Part shown: piece after piece, positions 15,247 to 22,491 of the stretch | Layout of the letters: the number at the start of each line of letters is the position of its first letter | How positions within the stretch are numbered: position 1 is the first letter of the stretch | DNA from: Mesorhizobium escarrei | Lineage (GTDB): Bacteria; Pseudomonadota; Alphaproteobacteria; Rhizobiales; Rhizobiaceae | Reading direction: 5' to 3' | Length of the DNA: 64,000 nucleotides | Assembly: GCF_935825525.1 (NCBI RefSeq) | Contig: NZ_CAKXZT010000117.1 | Coordinates: 4,234 to 68,233, forward strand | The notes under the pieces: model-generated | Told to the model about the DNA's origin: nothing | Seen by the model: only the letters and a program-made list of their open reading frames with translations | The model's database searches: none | Position numbers and translations under genes: made by a program

Positions 15247-17721
15247 ATGAACCAACACGTCGCATTTAACCCCGCGTGGACCTCCCTCGTCCCGCAGCGC
15301 CAGATCGAACTTGAAGCCGACATGGCCGGGCTGGGCGCAGAACGCTTCCGCCACAAGCTCGAACGGGACAACGGCAATGGCCGTGGCGCTGCCAACGGAG
15401 GTGGACGTTTCCTCGTCCGCAAGGCCATAGGCCCTCTCGCCGAGGGCGTCACGAAGACCGTTGACGAGGGCCTCGCAGGACGCCCAGGTCGACCAGCCGT
15501 TGCCGTCAAACTGCTCCGTGACATGGACCCTGACGCGGTCGCCTACATCGCCGCTCGAACCATCCTCAACATCCTGATTGGCGAAGCCAGGACGCCCTTA
15601 TACCGCCTTGCGCTGCGGGTTGCCGATGCCGTGGAACAGGAAGCTCGGTTCGAGGCATTCGCCAAGGCCGACAGCGAGGAGTACCGCAAGGTCAAACGCT
15701 GGCTGACGACCAAGGGCTCGACGGCAGAGCATCAGAAGCTGGTCCTGACGTTCGTCATGAACAAGAACTCGATCCCGTGGGATGGCTGGGCCAAGTCCGA
15801 CTGCACGCACCTCGGCATCAAGCTCGTCGAGCTGTTTCGGGAGTACACCGGCCTCATCGAGATCGGCCAGGTCAGCGAGCAATACCAAGTCTGGCTGACC
15901 GACAAGACTGCTGAGTGGCTCGACAGTTCCGCAGAGCGTGGTGCGGCCATGTCCGTCGCCTTCATGCCGACCATCGTCCCACCGAAGGACTGGTCGAGCC
16001 TGACCGAGGGCGGCTACCACACCGATGCCCTGCAGACCTCGCTGGTCAAGGCGGGTCACGGAGGCTGGAGGTCCTCGACAGAGCATCTGATGAAGGCCGA
16101 CCTCACCAAGGTCTACGCCGGCATCAACGCCATCCAGCGGACACCGTGGCAGATCAACAGGGCCGTGCTGGCCGTGGTCGAGGCGCTCGTGGAGGTCAAG
16201 TCGGAAGTGGCCGGGCTGGTGATCGACGACAACCTCGTCCCACCGCCGAAGCCTGCTGGCATTGATGACGATCCAGAAGCTCTCAAGACGTGGAAGCGTG
16301 AAGCATTTGAAGTCCACACGCGCAACGCCACGAAGCACCGCAGCAAGCGCGGCATCCAGCGGACCCTGATCAACCTCGCAAGTCGCTTCAGGGACGAGCC
16401 GGCGATCTACTTCCCGCACAGCCTCGACTTCCGTGGTCGAGCTTACGCCATCCCGGCGTACCTCCAGCCGCAGGGCTCCAAGCTCTCCAAGGGCCTCCTG
16501 CGGTTCGCTGAAGGCAAGCCGCTGGGTCCTGATGGGGCTCGCTGGCTGGCCATCCACGGGGCCAACTGCTTCGGCGTCGACAAGGTGGCGTTCGAGGAGC
16601 GGGTCCGCTGGGTCGGGGAGAACCGGGAACGCATCGTGGCCACCGCCAATGATCCGCTGGGGTACTTCTGGTGGACCGAGGCCGACAGCCCATGGTGCTT
16701 CCTCGCGTTCTGCTTCGAGTGGGCGTCAATGCTCGCCAATCCGAAAGCGTTCCGGTCACACCTGCCGGTGGCTCTGGACGGCTCCTGCAACGGGCTGCAG
16801 CACTTCTCGGCCATGCTCCTCGATCCCATCGGCGGGGCTGCCGTGAACCTGTTGCCGTCACTGAAGCCCAGCGACGTCTACCGCGACGTGGCTGAGTTGA
16901 CGATGAAGAAGCTCAAGGTCCTGGCCTCGCCCGGTGGAGCCGGGGAACCCGAGCAACGCTGGGCTCACGAGTGGCTGCACTTTGGGATCGACCGGAAGGT
17001 CACCAAGGGGCCGGTCATGGCCCTACCCTACGGCATTACGAAGCAGTCTGCGGCTGAACACGTCCGCGAGGCTGTCTCGGATCGCCTGAAGGCTACCGGC
17101 CAGAAGCTGAACCTCTCCAGCGATGACTGGTCGCCAGCGACGTGGTTCCTGACCAAGGTCATCTGGTCAGCGATGTCCGAGACCGTGGTTGCCGCCATGG
17201 TCGCCATGAACTGGCTTCAGGATGTCGCGCGGGTCGCCTCGAACCAAGGCGTCTCGGTGCAGTGGGAAACGCCCTCGGGCTTCATCGCCAAGCAGGACTA
17301 CCGCAAGCAGAAGCAGGGCCGCGTCGAGACCAAGCTACTCGGCAAGGTTCTCAAGTTCACGGACTGGACCGACACCGACCAGCCGGACACGCGGAGGCAC
17401 GGTAGCAGCATCAGCGCGAACTACGTCCATTCGATGGATGCGGCCGCAATGATCCTGACGGCGCAGCGACTGGCGAACCGAGGGGTTACCTCCTTCGCCA
17501 TGATCCACGACAGCTACGGCACCCACGCCTGCGACACCTCGGTGCTCGCGAAGGTGCTGCGGGAGGTCTTCATCGAGATGTACCAGCCGGATCAACTGCG
17601 CCGGCTCCGTGGTGACTTCGTCAACCGCATGACTGGTCTGAAGAAGCAGCTCGAACCGTCACCTGAGCGCGGTGATCTGGACCTGTCGCGGGTCATCGAC
17701 GCGGACTTCTTCTTCGCCTGA
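15247..17721 (+). CDS. single-subunit DNA-directed RNA polymerase, T7 type
   Basis: An 824-aa protein, slightly shorter than T7 RNA polymerase (883 aa), transcribing phage genes without host subunits. Key residues are present: D511 in LALDGSCNGLQHFSAM (T7 D537), R583 and K587 in DRKVTKGPVMALPYG (T7 R627, K631), Y595 (T7 Y639), SISANYVHSMDAA (T7 H784 region) and D755 in MIHDSYGTH (T7 D812). The end DADFFFA matches T7's DFAFA. In the specificity loop, T7 N748, R756 and Q758 correspond to E, L and F, so a different promoter is expected. I chose the ATG at 15247, preceded by AAGGAT, over an unrelated upstream extension. Confidence 0.95.
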   Translation: MNQHVAFNPAWTSLVPQRQIELEADMAGLGAERFRHKLERDNGNGRGAANGGGRFLVRKAIGPLAEGVTKTVDEGLAGRPGRPAVAVKLLRDMDPDAVAYIAARTILNILIGEARTPLYRLALRVADAVEQEARFEAFAKADSEEYRKVKRWLTTKGSTAEHQKLVLTFVMNKNSIPWDGWAKSDCTHLGIKLVELFREYTGLIEIGQVSEQYQVWLTDKTAEWLDSSAERGAAMSVAFMPTIVPPKDWSSLTEGGYHTDALQTSLVKAGHGGWRSSTEHLMKADLTKVYAGINAIQRTPWQINRAVLAVVEALVEVKSEVAGLVIDDNLVPPPKPAGIDDDPEALKTWKREAFEVHTRNATKHRSKRGIQRTLINLASRFRDEPAIYFPHSLDFRGRAYAIPAYLQPQGSKLSKGLLRFAEGKPLGPDGARWLAIHGANCFGVDKVAFEERVRWVGENRERIVATANDPLGYFWWTEADSPWCFLAFCFEWASMLANPKAFRSHLPVALDGSCNGLQHFSAMLLDPIGGAAVNLLPSLKPSDVYRDVAELTMKKLKVLASPGGAGEPEQRWAHEWLHFGIDRKVTKGPVMALPYGITKQSAAEHVREAVSDRLKATGQKLNLSSDDWSPATWFLTKVIWSAMSETVVAAMVAMNWLQDVARVASNQGVSVQWETPSGFIAKQDYRKQKQGRVETKLLGKVLKFTDWTDTDQPDTRRHGSSISANYVHSMDAAAMILTAQRLANRGVTSFAMIHDSYGTHACDTSVLAKVLREVFIEMYQPDQLRRLRGDFVNRMTGLKKQLEPSPERGDLDLSRVIDADFFFA

Positions 17722-17749
17722 TCACTCCACAGCATCAAAGCAATCGAGC

Positions 17750-17768
17750 GGGGGCCCACGGGTCCCCG
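17750..17768 (+). terminator. hairpin after the polymerase gene
   Basis: GGGG-C-CC, loop ACG, GG-T-CCCC (17751-17767), followed by GTTCC, 29 bp after the polymerase stop. It has no clear T-run, so it may be an attenuator or a processing hairpin rather than a strong terminator. Confidence 0.45.
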
Positions 17769-17859
17769 TTCCTGCACACACCTTGGGATCTTCCAAGGGC
17801 GTCGGTGAATAACCGCATTTATCCACCCCATTAACAAGGAGAACGAAGGACACCACACA

Positions 17860-18588
17860 TTGAATTTCGATAGACCGCTGTTCGATCACGAACGGCAAAC
17901 AGAAGACCATCAGCAGGACACCGATGGGCTCATCCTCGGTGCCACCAGCAAAGCAGCCAGCAAGTCCACCACCAAGGAGAAGGTCGTCGACCAGACCGAC
18001 TGGCGTCGATACCTGAGGCTGGACGCCAATGGTGACTTCCTGCCGCTTCCCAAGGGTTACCGTCTGGTCCCCGAGGAGACGCTGAGCAAGAGCCAGAAGG
18101 CAGCCCGCACTCACTCGATCAAGAAGGCCATAGCGAAGCGAGGGAAGCGCCAGCCGGTGAAGGTCCCGGTCTACCAGAAGGGCGAACGCCGGGCCGTCTA
18201 TGCCGATCTCGTGAAGCGCACGGACGACAGCAGGATCAGCTACGGCGACCCCTACGCCCTCTTGCCACCGTATGAGACCCGGGCATGGGAGATCGAGCTT
18301 CGGAAGGCACTGGACTGGTTTGTCGACGCATTCGCTGGTGAGCCAGAGCGCCCTGACGAGAAGCTGTGGAGGGAACGGGCCGAGCGCCATAAGTCCTTCG
18401 CAGACGCCCACTTCGGCAACGACCCTGCAGACGGCTGGGACTGGACCTTCGAGGTTCCCGAGCGTGGCGACCTTGGCTTCCACGAAAGGAGCAACTGGAA
18501 CTCTCCGCACATGCCCCCGAGGTACGCAAAGGCGTTCCTGGAGGCGAAGTTAGCAGCACAAGCCAAGGAGGCTCCCTTTGAACTATGA
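17860..18588 (+). CDS. hypothetical phage protein, 242 aa
   Basis: TTG-initiated with GAAGGA 9 nt upstream. It starts MNFDRPLFDHERQTEDHQQD, followed by a basic stretch (SKSQKAARTHSIKKAIAKRG) and a Trp/Tyr-rich C-terminal half (WEIELRKALDWFVDAFAGEP, WDWTFEVPERGDLGFHERSN). Soluble, no membrane segment. It is the first gene after the polymerase and overlaps the next gene by 11 bp, so both are likely translated together. No family recognised; nothing suggests a structural role. Confidence 0.65.
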   Translation: MNFDRPLFDHERQTEDHQQDTDGLILGATSKAASKSTTKEKVVDQTDWRRYLRLDANGDFLPLPKGYRLVPEETLSKSQKAARTHSIKKAIAKRGKRQPVKVPVYQKGERRAVYADLVKRTDDSRISYGDPYALLPPYETRAWEIELRKALDWFVDAFAGEPERPDEKLWRERAERHKSFADAHFGNDPADGWDWTFEVPERGDLGFHERSNWNSPHMPPRYAKAFLEAKLAAQAKEAPFEL

Positions 18589-18919
18589 CGAGATCAGGCG
18601 GCGCGACTGGGTCTGGACCTACATCGAGAAAGAGCAGGCCCTCACCTTGGTCGAGTGGCTCAAGGGCGACGATTGGTCGTCCACCTACGAGCTGGACAAG
18701 CGGCTACCGAGCGTCGGGATCACATGGTCGAGCAGCTTCTCAACGGCTGCCGCGAGGGCCTACGAAATCCACGGCTTCACAGAGCTGGAAAGCACGAACG
18801 TTGCAAGGCGCACTGCCGAGGCGTTCATGAGGCCCAGTAAGGCCAGCAGTACGCCCATCACGGCACCGGCAGACGCGCCAGCACCACAGGACGCCTACGG
18901 GTTCACGCCACGGCGCTAA
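18578..18919 (+). CDS. hypothetical protein, 113 aa
   Basis: TTG start with AAGGAGG just upstream, inside the end of the previous gene. N-terminal half is Trp-rich and helical (RDWVWTYIEKEQALTLVEWL, then KGDDWSSTYELDKRLPS). The C-terminus is a Pro/Ala-rich linker (ITAPADAPAPQDAYGFTPRR). It is followed by a CGACCA-TGGTCG hairpin (about 18961-18977) before the next gene. Function unknown. Confidence 0.6.
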   Translation: MNYDEIRRRDWVWTYIEKEQALTLVEWLKGDDWSSTYELDKRLPSVGITWSSSFSTAAARAYEIHGFTELESTNVARRTAEAFMRPSKASSTPITAPADAPAPQDAYGFTPRR

Positions 18920-19008
18920 CACCTCGTCCAACCACAACATCACCAACCAGCGCAGAACCTCGACCAATGGTGGTCGGGGAGCGCACATCCAATGAAGGAA
19001 CGAACGAA

Positions 19009-19452
19009 ATGAGCGACTATCAAGACGGCCCGAACTACGCCTATCAGGACGACCAGACCGCACTCGGTCAGGCCATGATGAAGGCCCGGATGGCAGAGCA
19101 AGCCGCCAACCAAGCCAAGGCCGAAGCCCTCGCTGTTGAGGCGATAGAGCGCGCCAAGCAGGAAGAGATCGAACGGGCAACAGAATTGTCCGTCCAGAAC
19201 AACCAGCAACTGTGGGCTCAGAGGAACGGCTTCAGCAACAACCGTAAGGTCTTATCGAAGGACGTGGGCATAGTCGCGCCACGGGAAGTCATCGAAAGCA
19301 CCCCCGTGCGCTTCAACGGCTGGGAGATCAGCGGCCAGCAAGCCCGCGACATGGTCGAGTTTGGCCAATGGTCGAAGGCTGACTATGACAAGGCTCTATC
19401 CGAAGCCCTCGCCCAGCGCGGTTATCCCGGGTCTTTTCAGAAAGCTCGCTAA
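19009..19452 (+). CDS. coiled-coil protein, 147 aa; first part of a probable frameshifted gene
   Basis: Starts MSDYQDGPNYAYQDDQTALG. A long Ala/Gln/Glu-rich coiled coil follows (about residues 20-65: KARMAEQAANQAKAEALAVE), then a compact C-terminal region (STPVRFNGWEISGQQARDM). The frame stops at 19450-19452, but the -1 frame is open from before 19420 through 19952 and encodes an acidic protein without its own proper start until a GTG at 19593. A slip at the TTTT run (19434-19437) would give one product of about 313 aa. Ribosome-binding site AATGAAGGAACG. Confidence 0.65.
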   Translation: MSDYQDGPNYAYQDDQTALGQAMMKARMAEQAANQAKAEALAVEAIERAKQEEIERATELSVQNNQQLWAQRNGFSNNRKVLSKDVGIVAPREVIESTPVRFNGWEISGQQARDMVEFGQWSKADYDKALSEALAQRGYPGSFQKAR

Positions 19453-19952
19453 GCCTTGACAATCCGGCCCCTCATAACGCCGAGGGGTCGGACGCTGGCG
19501 AGCAGAACGACGAAGGCGACGAGAAGGACGACAGCAAGAAGATCGGCGATGGTCTGGATGATCTCGACCTCGACAAGCTCGGTGAACTGGACGTGGACAC
19601 CCTGCAGGCCAAGACCAACGAGACCCTCGACAACTTCCGCGAAACGCATTCGGAAGCCCAGCAGCAGTTCCTAGTGGACAGATTTGTCGAAAGCGGCTCC
19701 ATCGTAACAGGCGAAGCCTTCGGGGTGACCGAAGCTCAGGCCCGGGTGGTCGAGGCGGGCTTCGTCAAGACGATGGAGAGGGACGTCTTCTCGCACTACG
19801 GGCTCACACATTCGGACTGGATGGATCACGTCGATCCAGCTGACCTCCCGACCTTCCGTAGGGCCGCGATCAAGGGTGACTTCTCGATCTTCCATCAGCA
19901 CGCCGCTCAGGTCGCCAAGGCCCGCAAGGACGGCTCAGCTTTCGAAGATTGA
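19433..19952 (+). CDS. acidic helical protein in the -1 frame; second part of a probable frameshifted gene
   Basis: Open frame without an initiator at its beginning: PAPNHAEGSDAGEQNDEGDE then DDSKKIGDGLDDLDLDKLGE, then helical NETLDNFRETHSEAQQQFLV, and FSHYGLTHSDWMDHVDPADL with FRRAAIKGDFSIFHQHAAQV. The acidic linker followed by a helical, Trp-containing end with L-x-x-F-x-x-A-x-x-x-G-D loosely recalls capsid-assembly/scaffolding proteins of T7-like phages (T7 gp9 is 307 aa), but I cannot claim homology. Independent translation could start only at GTG 19593 (119 aa). Coordinates start just after the presumed slip site. Confidence 0.55.
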
Positions 19953-19968
19953 TCGACTGAACCGCAAA

Positions 19969-20035
19969 CCCCGGAGAGGGCTTAGGTCACCGTAACGGTA
20001 ACCCTTTGCCCCAAGCTCACAGGCCCTCTCCGGGG
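19969..20035 (+). terminator. large perfect-stem hairpin with nested hairpin
   Basis: A perfect 13-bp stem, CCCCGGAGAGGGC (19969-19981) with GCCCTCTCCGGGG (20023-20035). The 41-nt loop contains a second inverted repeat, GGTCACCGTAACGGTAACC. It lies 16 bp after the stop at 19952. It may terminate transcription, stabilise the mRNA 3' end or be a protein-binding cruciform. No T-run follows. Confidence 0.65.
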
Positions 20036-20152
20036 CTCCTCAGAAACAGCCCTAGAACGCGCGTTAGTGTCGGCGCGGGTAATCGGTCGTCCGATCCCCT
20101 CCATCGCGCTGAAACCGCCATACCACACCGGAAAGAAGAGCAATCTAACAAC

Positions 20153-20527
20153 ATGCATACCACCACACCGCTCACGGTCGAGCTTACCGGCTCCTCCACG
20201 GCGCGCCATGGCCAATACGAAGTCAACACTGCCAAGGGCAAAACCTACAAGGACCCGGTCTGCCCGCTGGCGAGGCTCCTGATCGCTGAGGGCTTCGACC
20301 CTGACACCCTCGTCCATGTCGTTCGTGACTGGGACGGCAAGGGACCCAAGGCTGTCTTCAAGCGCGACCTCAGGCTGTCCTACTGGGCCGACCACGACTA
20401 CGTCGACACGAACGATAAGTCGGCGCACCGCAGGAAGTACGTCCCATTCGTTGCTGGTATGGGGGTTTCACGCGCTTCGGCAGGGTCCGAGGCACCAGCA
20501 CACCCGGCAGACCTCGAACACGCTTAA
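20153..20527 (+). CDS. hypothetical protein, 124 aa
   Basis: Starts MHTTTPLTVELTGSSTARHG. Probably a small alpha/beta protein: CPLARLLIAEGFDPDTLVHV, then VRDWDGKGPKAVFKRDLRLS and a basic aromatic part (YWADHDYVDTNDKSAHRRKY); the tail is Ala/Pro-rich. Ribosome-binding site GGAAAGAAGAG. It stands alone after the large hairpin at 19969-20035. I do not recognise the family. Confidence 0.6.
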   Translation: MHTTTPLTVELTGSSTARHGQYEVNTAKGKTYKDPVCPLARLLIAEGFDPDTLVHVVRDWDGKGPKAVFKRDLRLSYWADHDYVDTNDKSAHRRKYVPFVAGMGVSRASAGSEAPAHPADLEHA

Positions 20528-20575
20528 ATCGCCCACACCGCATCAGCGAACTCACCAAAAAAGGAACCGACAACA

Positions 20576-20776
20576 GTGAACATTCTCGATCAACTCAAGC
20601 TCTTCGACTGGCTCCAAAAGCACGACCTCCTCGAAAGGGGAATGGACCTTCTGGATCAGCAAGCCGCATTCAGCATCTACACCGAGCTTGCAGACCCGGA
20701 AGACGGCGACCCGCAGGCGGCGGCTGCCTACATCAAGCGGCTGCAGCAACGGCCCAAGGCCATCGGGGCCCTTTGA
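20576..20776 (+). CDS. hypothetical small protein, 66 aa
   Basis: GTG start with the element's standard AAAGGAACCGACA leader. The sequence MNILDQLKLFDWLQKHDLLE then RGMDLLDQQAAFSIYTELAD is helical and amphipathic, ending in AAAYIKRLQQRPKAIGAL. No motif points to a function. Between this gene and the next, the CTGAGGGGG word (20814-20822) occurs within a partial copy of repeat R. Confidence 0.55.
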   Translation: MNILDQLKLFDWLQKHDLLERGMDLLDQQAAFSIYTELADPEDGDPQAAAAYIKRLQQRPKAIGAL

Positions 20777-20883
20777 CCGATTGCTCGGGCAAGCCTCGCG
20801 AGGACGGTCTTTCCTGAGGGGGTAGGAAGTTCTTGCCACGCTTCTCGACGAAACACGCATTCAACAACAGGAGAACGACTGAA

Positions 20884-21093
20884 ATGGAAATCAACTACAG
20901 CACCCTTGAGGCCGACGTGGCAGCATGGCTCAAGGGTCATCTTGAACACATCGGCGAAGTCTACGGGGAAGGCGAGGCTTACGCGGCGGCGGTTGAATTG
21001 GCGGACGATCCATGGACTGCCCTGCAGTGGTACACCGAAGACATGCGCCGACTGCTGCGCCCCAAGCAGGGGGGATTGAACCTATGCCCATGA
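20884..21093 (+). CDS. hypothetical small protein, 69 aa
   Basis: Starts MEINYSTLEADVAAWLKGHL with AGGAGA upstream; helical, acidic first part (EHIGEVYGEGEAYAAAVELA), then DDPWTALQWYTEDMRRLLRP. An upstream in-frame start at 20833 lacks a site. Its size and place near attR would fit an excisionase or accessory protein, but it is acidic and shows no winged-helix motif, so I leave it unnamed. Confidence 0.5.
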   Translation: MEINYSTLEADVAAWLKGHLEHIGEVYGEGEAYAAAVELADDPWTALQWYTEDMRRLLRPKQGGLNLCP

Positions 21094-21371
21094 TGACAGC
21101 CGAGGAACGCAAGGCTGCACGATTGGAAACCCAGCGCCGCTACCGTGAGAAGAACCGGGAGAGAATACGGGAGGCGGGTCGGGAGTGGGCGCGCTCCTAT
21201 CGCGAGGCCAACCCAGGAAGAGGATTGGAAGCCGCGAGGGAGCGCAGCCGCCACTACCGGGCTGCCGTTGCGTATCCCTTTGATGAACTTCCTCGCCGAC
21301 ACCATCTGCCACGACTTCGAGACGTTGGCGACCGACGCAGACCGGAAAGCCTACGCCTTAGACATCCTTGA
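21084..21371 (+). CDS. small basic protein with YRE repeats, possibly truncated by frame change
   Basis: Starts MPMMTAEERKAARLETQRRY, followed by REKNRERIREAGREWARSYR and EANPGRGLEAARERSRHYRA, the same helical Arg/Glu repeat style as the protein at 10417. After about residue 62 the sequence turns to low-quality, Arg/Leu/Pro-rich peptide that coincides with the better-looking gene at 21283 in another frame. The true 3' end may therefore be lost or the frames overlap. It overlaps the previous gene by 10 bp. Confidence 0.4.
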   Translation: MPMMTAEERKAARLETQRRYREKNRERIREAGREWARSYREANPGRGLEAARERSRHYRAAVAYPFDELPRRHHLPRLRDVGDRRRPESLRLRHP

Positions 21372-21462
21372 CAGGGTGCAGTTCGAGGAGGGGGTTGTAT
21401 CCGACATTGTCGCCATGAACAGCCGCGTTGACGACTGGCTGGCCAGCTATTCGGGCATCTGA
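21283..21462 (+). CDS. hypothetical small protein, 59 aa
   Basis: Starts MNFLADTICHDFETLATDAD, then RKAYALDILDRVQFEEGVVS and a terminal helix VAMNSRVDDWLASYSGI. Acidic, helical, soluble. It is the last gene before attR. Overlaps the basic YRE-repeat frame. No function can be assigned. Confidence 0.45.
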   Translation: MNFLADTICHDFETLATDADRKAYALDILDRVQFEEGVVSDIVAMNSRVDDWLASYSGI

Positions 21463-21767
21463 GCCTTGACCTGAGGTCCTCTCTCGGGTCATGTTAGAGG
21501 TCCACCGCAACCGGATCGCTGGAGACGCTCAATTCGCCCCAACTCTTTGGCACGTAAGGCTTTTAGCCTGATCGTCTGATGGTTCGATACTGCTCCATTG
21601 ACCCCGTCCGGGGGCACCAGCACACTTCTCATGAGAATCTTCCGGGTTTGGTCGATATGTGCTCATCCCCGATTTCCACAGGCCGGGGCCATAGCACGTC
21701 AGCTTCAACGCATATATTCGCTAGGGACCACAGGTATTCCCCTTGTGGAAAACCATAGGAGTCGCCG
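21463..21767. other. right junction region
   Basis: About 300 bp spanning attR. On the element side there is a hairpin (CCTGAGGTCCTCTCTCGGG region, 21469-21490) and one arm-like site. On the host side there is a CCACAGG...CCTTGTGG inverted repeat (about 21729-21750) in front of the next gene. No gene is seen. Confidence 0.4.
21604..21619 (+). other. attR core (right attachment site)
   Basis: CCGTCCGGGGGCACCA, identical to the tRNA-Thr 3' end at 4857-4872. Only the core and a partial GGTTCGAT word upstream (21581-21588) resemble the tRNA, so no second tRNA gene is present. About 105 bp inside, AGAGGTCCACCGC resembles the GGTTCACC arm-like words near int. Confidence 0.9.
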
Positions 21768-22013
21768 TTGGAGCAGAAGCGCACGATCGCCCCCTTTATT
21801 GGTGGCATCTATGGCAGCCTTGCTGCCCTCGCGTTGGCGTTCGGTTTCCGCTTCCTGATGGTTCCCGATCCTGATCCGACCTCGCAAGCAACGATAGCCC
21901 TTTCGGGAGTGGCCTTTTCGATCTGTTTCAGCCTGAGCTTCCTTCGCGAGCATCGACGCCAAATCGCTGCCGCCAGAGAATTTCTAAGCCGCCCAAGATC
22001 GTATCAGGACTAA
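21768..22013 (+). CDS. small membrane protein, 81 aa
   Basis: TTG start (MEQKRTIAPFIGGIYGSLAA) with TAGGAG upstream. Two membrane helices: about residues 10-31 (FIGGIYGSLAALALAFGFRF) and 41-61 (ATIALSGVAFSICFSLSFLR), then a basic cytoplasmic tail (EHRRQIAAAREFLSRPR). Family not recognised. First host gene beyond attR; it may formerly have followed tRNA-Thr directly. Confidence 0.55.
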   Translation: MEQKRTIAPFIGGIYGSLAALALAFGFRFLMVPDPDPTSQATIALSGVAFSICFSLSFLREHRRQIAAAREFLSRPRSYQD

Positions 22014-22213
22014 TCCCCCGCGTTTCGCAAAGCAAAGCTCCCATGCCTCCGGTCCGGGGCATCAGAACCAATGGATGCATCAGGGATGCGGACCGGCCGG
22101 CATCTCCCGGCCATTTAATGCCATTCGATTAAAATGCCCCTGTGTATATTAGCAATCGCTCAATTTAGCGCGCTGACAATGTCCGGGCGGTGGGCTGAAC
22201 AACGGGTGGTGTC

Positions 22214-22411
22214 ATGCGAAGCGACTTCGCTGCAGCGCGCGAGCTCTTGGAGTGCGCCCAAAACCGGCTCTGCGGCATGGACGAAACGAGCCAACGCGTC
22301 AGCGAGGCACTCGACTTCCTGATTGAGGAAATAGCCATCGCGGAATTCCGCAAGGCGCCCTTGACCGTCGTGCCGTTTCCACGTGCGCGGCCACCCAGGC
22401 ATGCTCGGTAG
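22214..22411 (+). CDS. hypothetical small helical protein, 65 aa
   Basis: Starts MRSDFAAARELLECAQNRLC and continues GMDETSQRVSEALDFLIEEI, so it is helical with a Pro/Arg-rich tail (VPFPRARPPRHAR). It resembles short uncharacterised proteins of rhizobia. A GGGTGGTG stretch lies upstream. The flanking 22014-22213 and 22412-22491 hold no other supported gene. Confidence 0.45.
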   Translation: MRSDFAAARELLECAQNRLCGMDETSQRVSEALDFLIEEIAIAEFRKAPLTVVPFPRARPPRHAR

Positions 22412-22491
22412 TGCACCAGCGGAATTGACCTGCGCGATTGCGGCTTAGCGGCGTCCGGGCCACCAGAAATCCCATCGGGAGATCCCGCCCC

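Larger units (their letters stand above)
4857..21619. mobile_element. integrated element with T7-like RNA polymerase (reduced prophage or satellite-like element)
   Basis: About 16.75 kb bounded by a 16-bp direct repeat, CCGTCCGGGGGCACCA. A tyrosine integrase lies immediately inside the left end. It has two transcription blocks: minus-strand cargo (6.3-9.6 kb) and plus-strand phage genes (10.4-21.5 kb) with a single-subunit RNA polymerase and a serine recombinase. Genes are small, tightly packed or overlapping, and share a recurrent GAAGGAAC-type ribosome-binding site. No DNA polymerase, helicase, terminase, portal, capsid, tail or holin/endolysin is recognisable. Either much of a T7-like prophage was deleted, or the element depends on a helper or on other means of transfer. 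Confidence 0.9.

Noticed and set aside
21581..21619. Second tRNA gene at attR
   Set aside because: Only GGTTCGAT and the 16-bp acceptor/T-arm core are present; the rest of a tRNA is missing.
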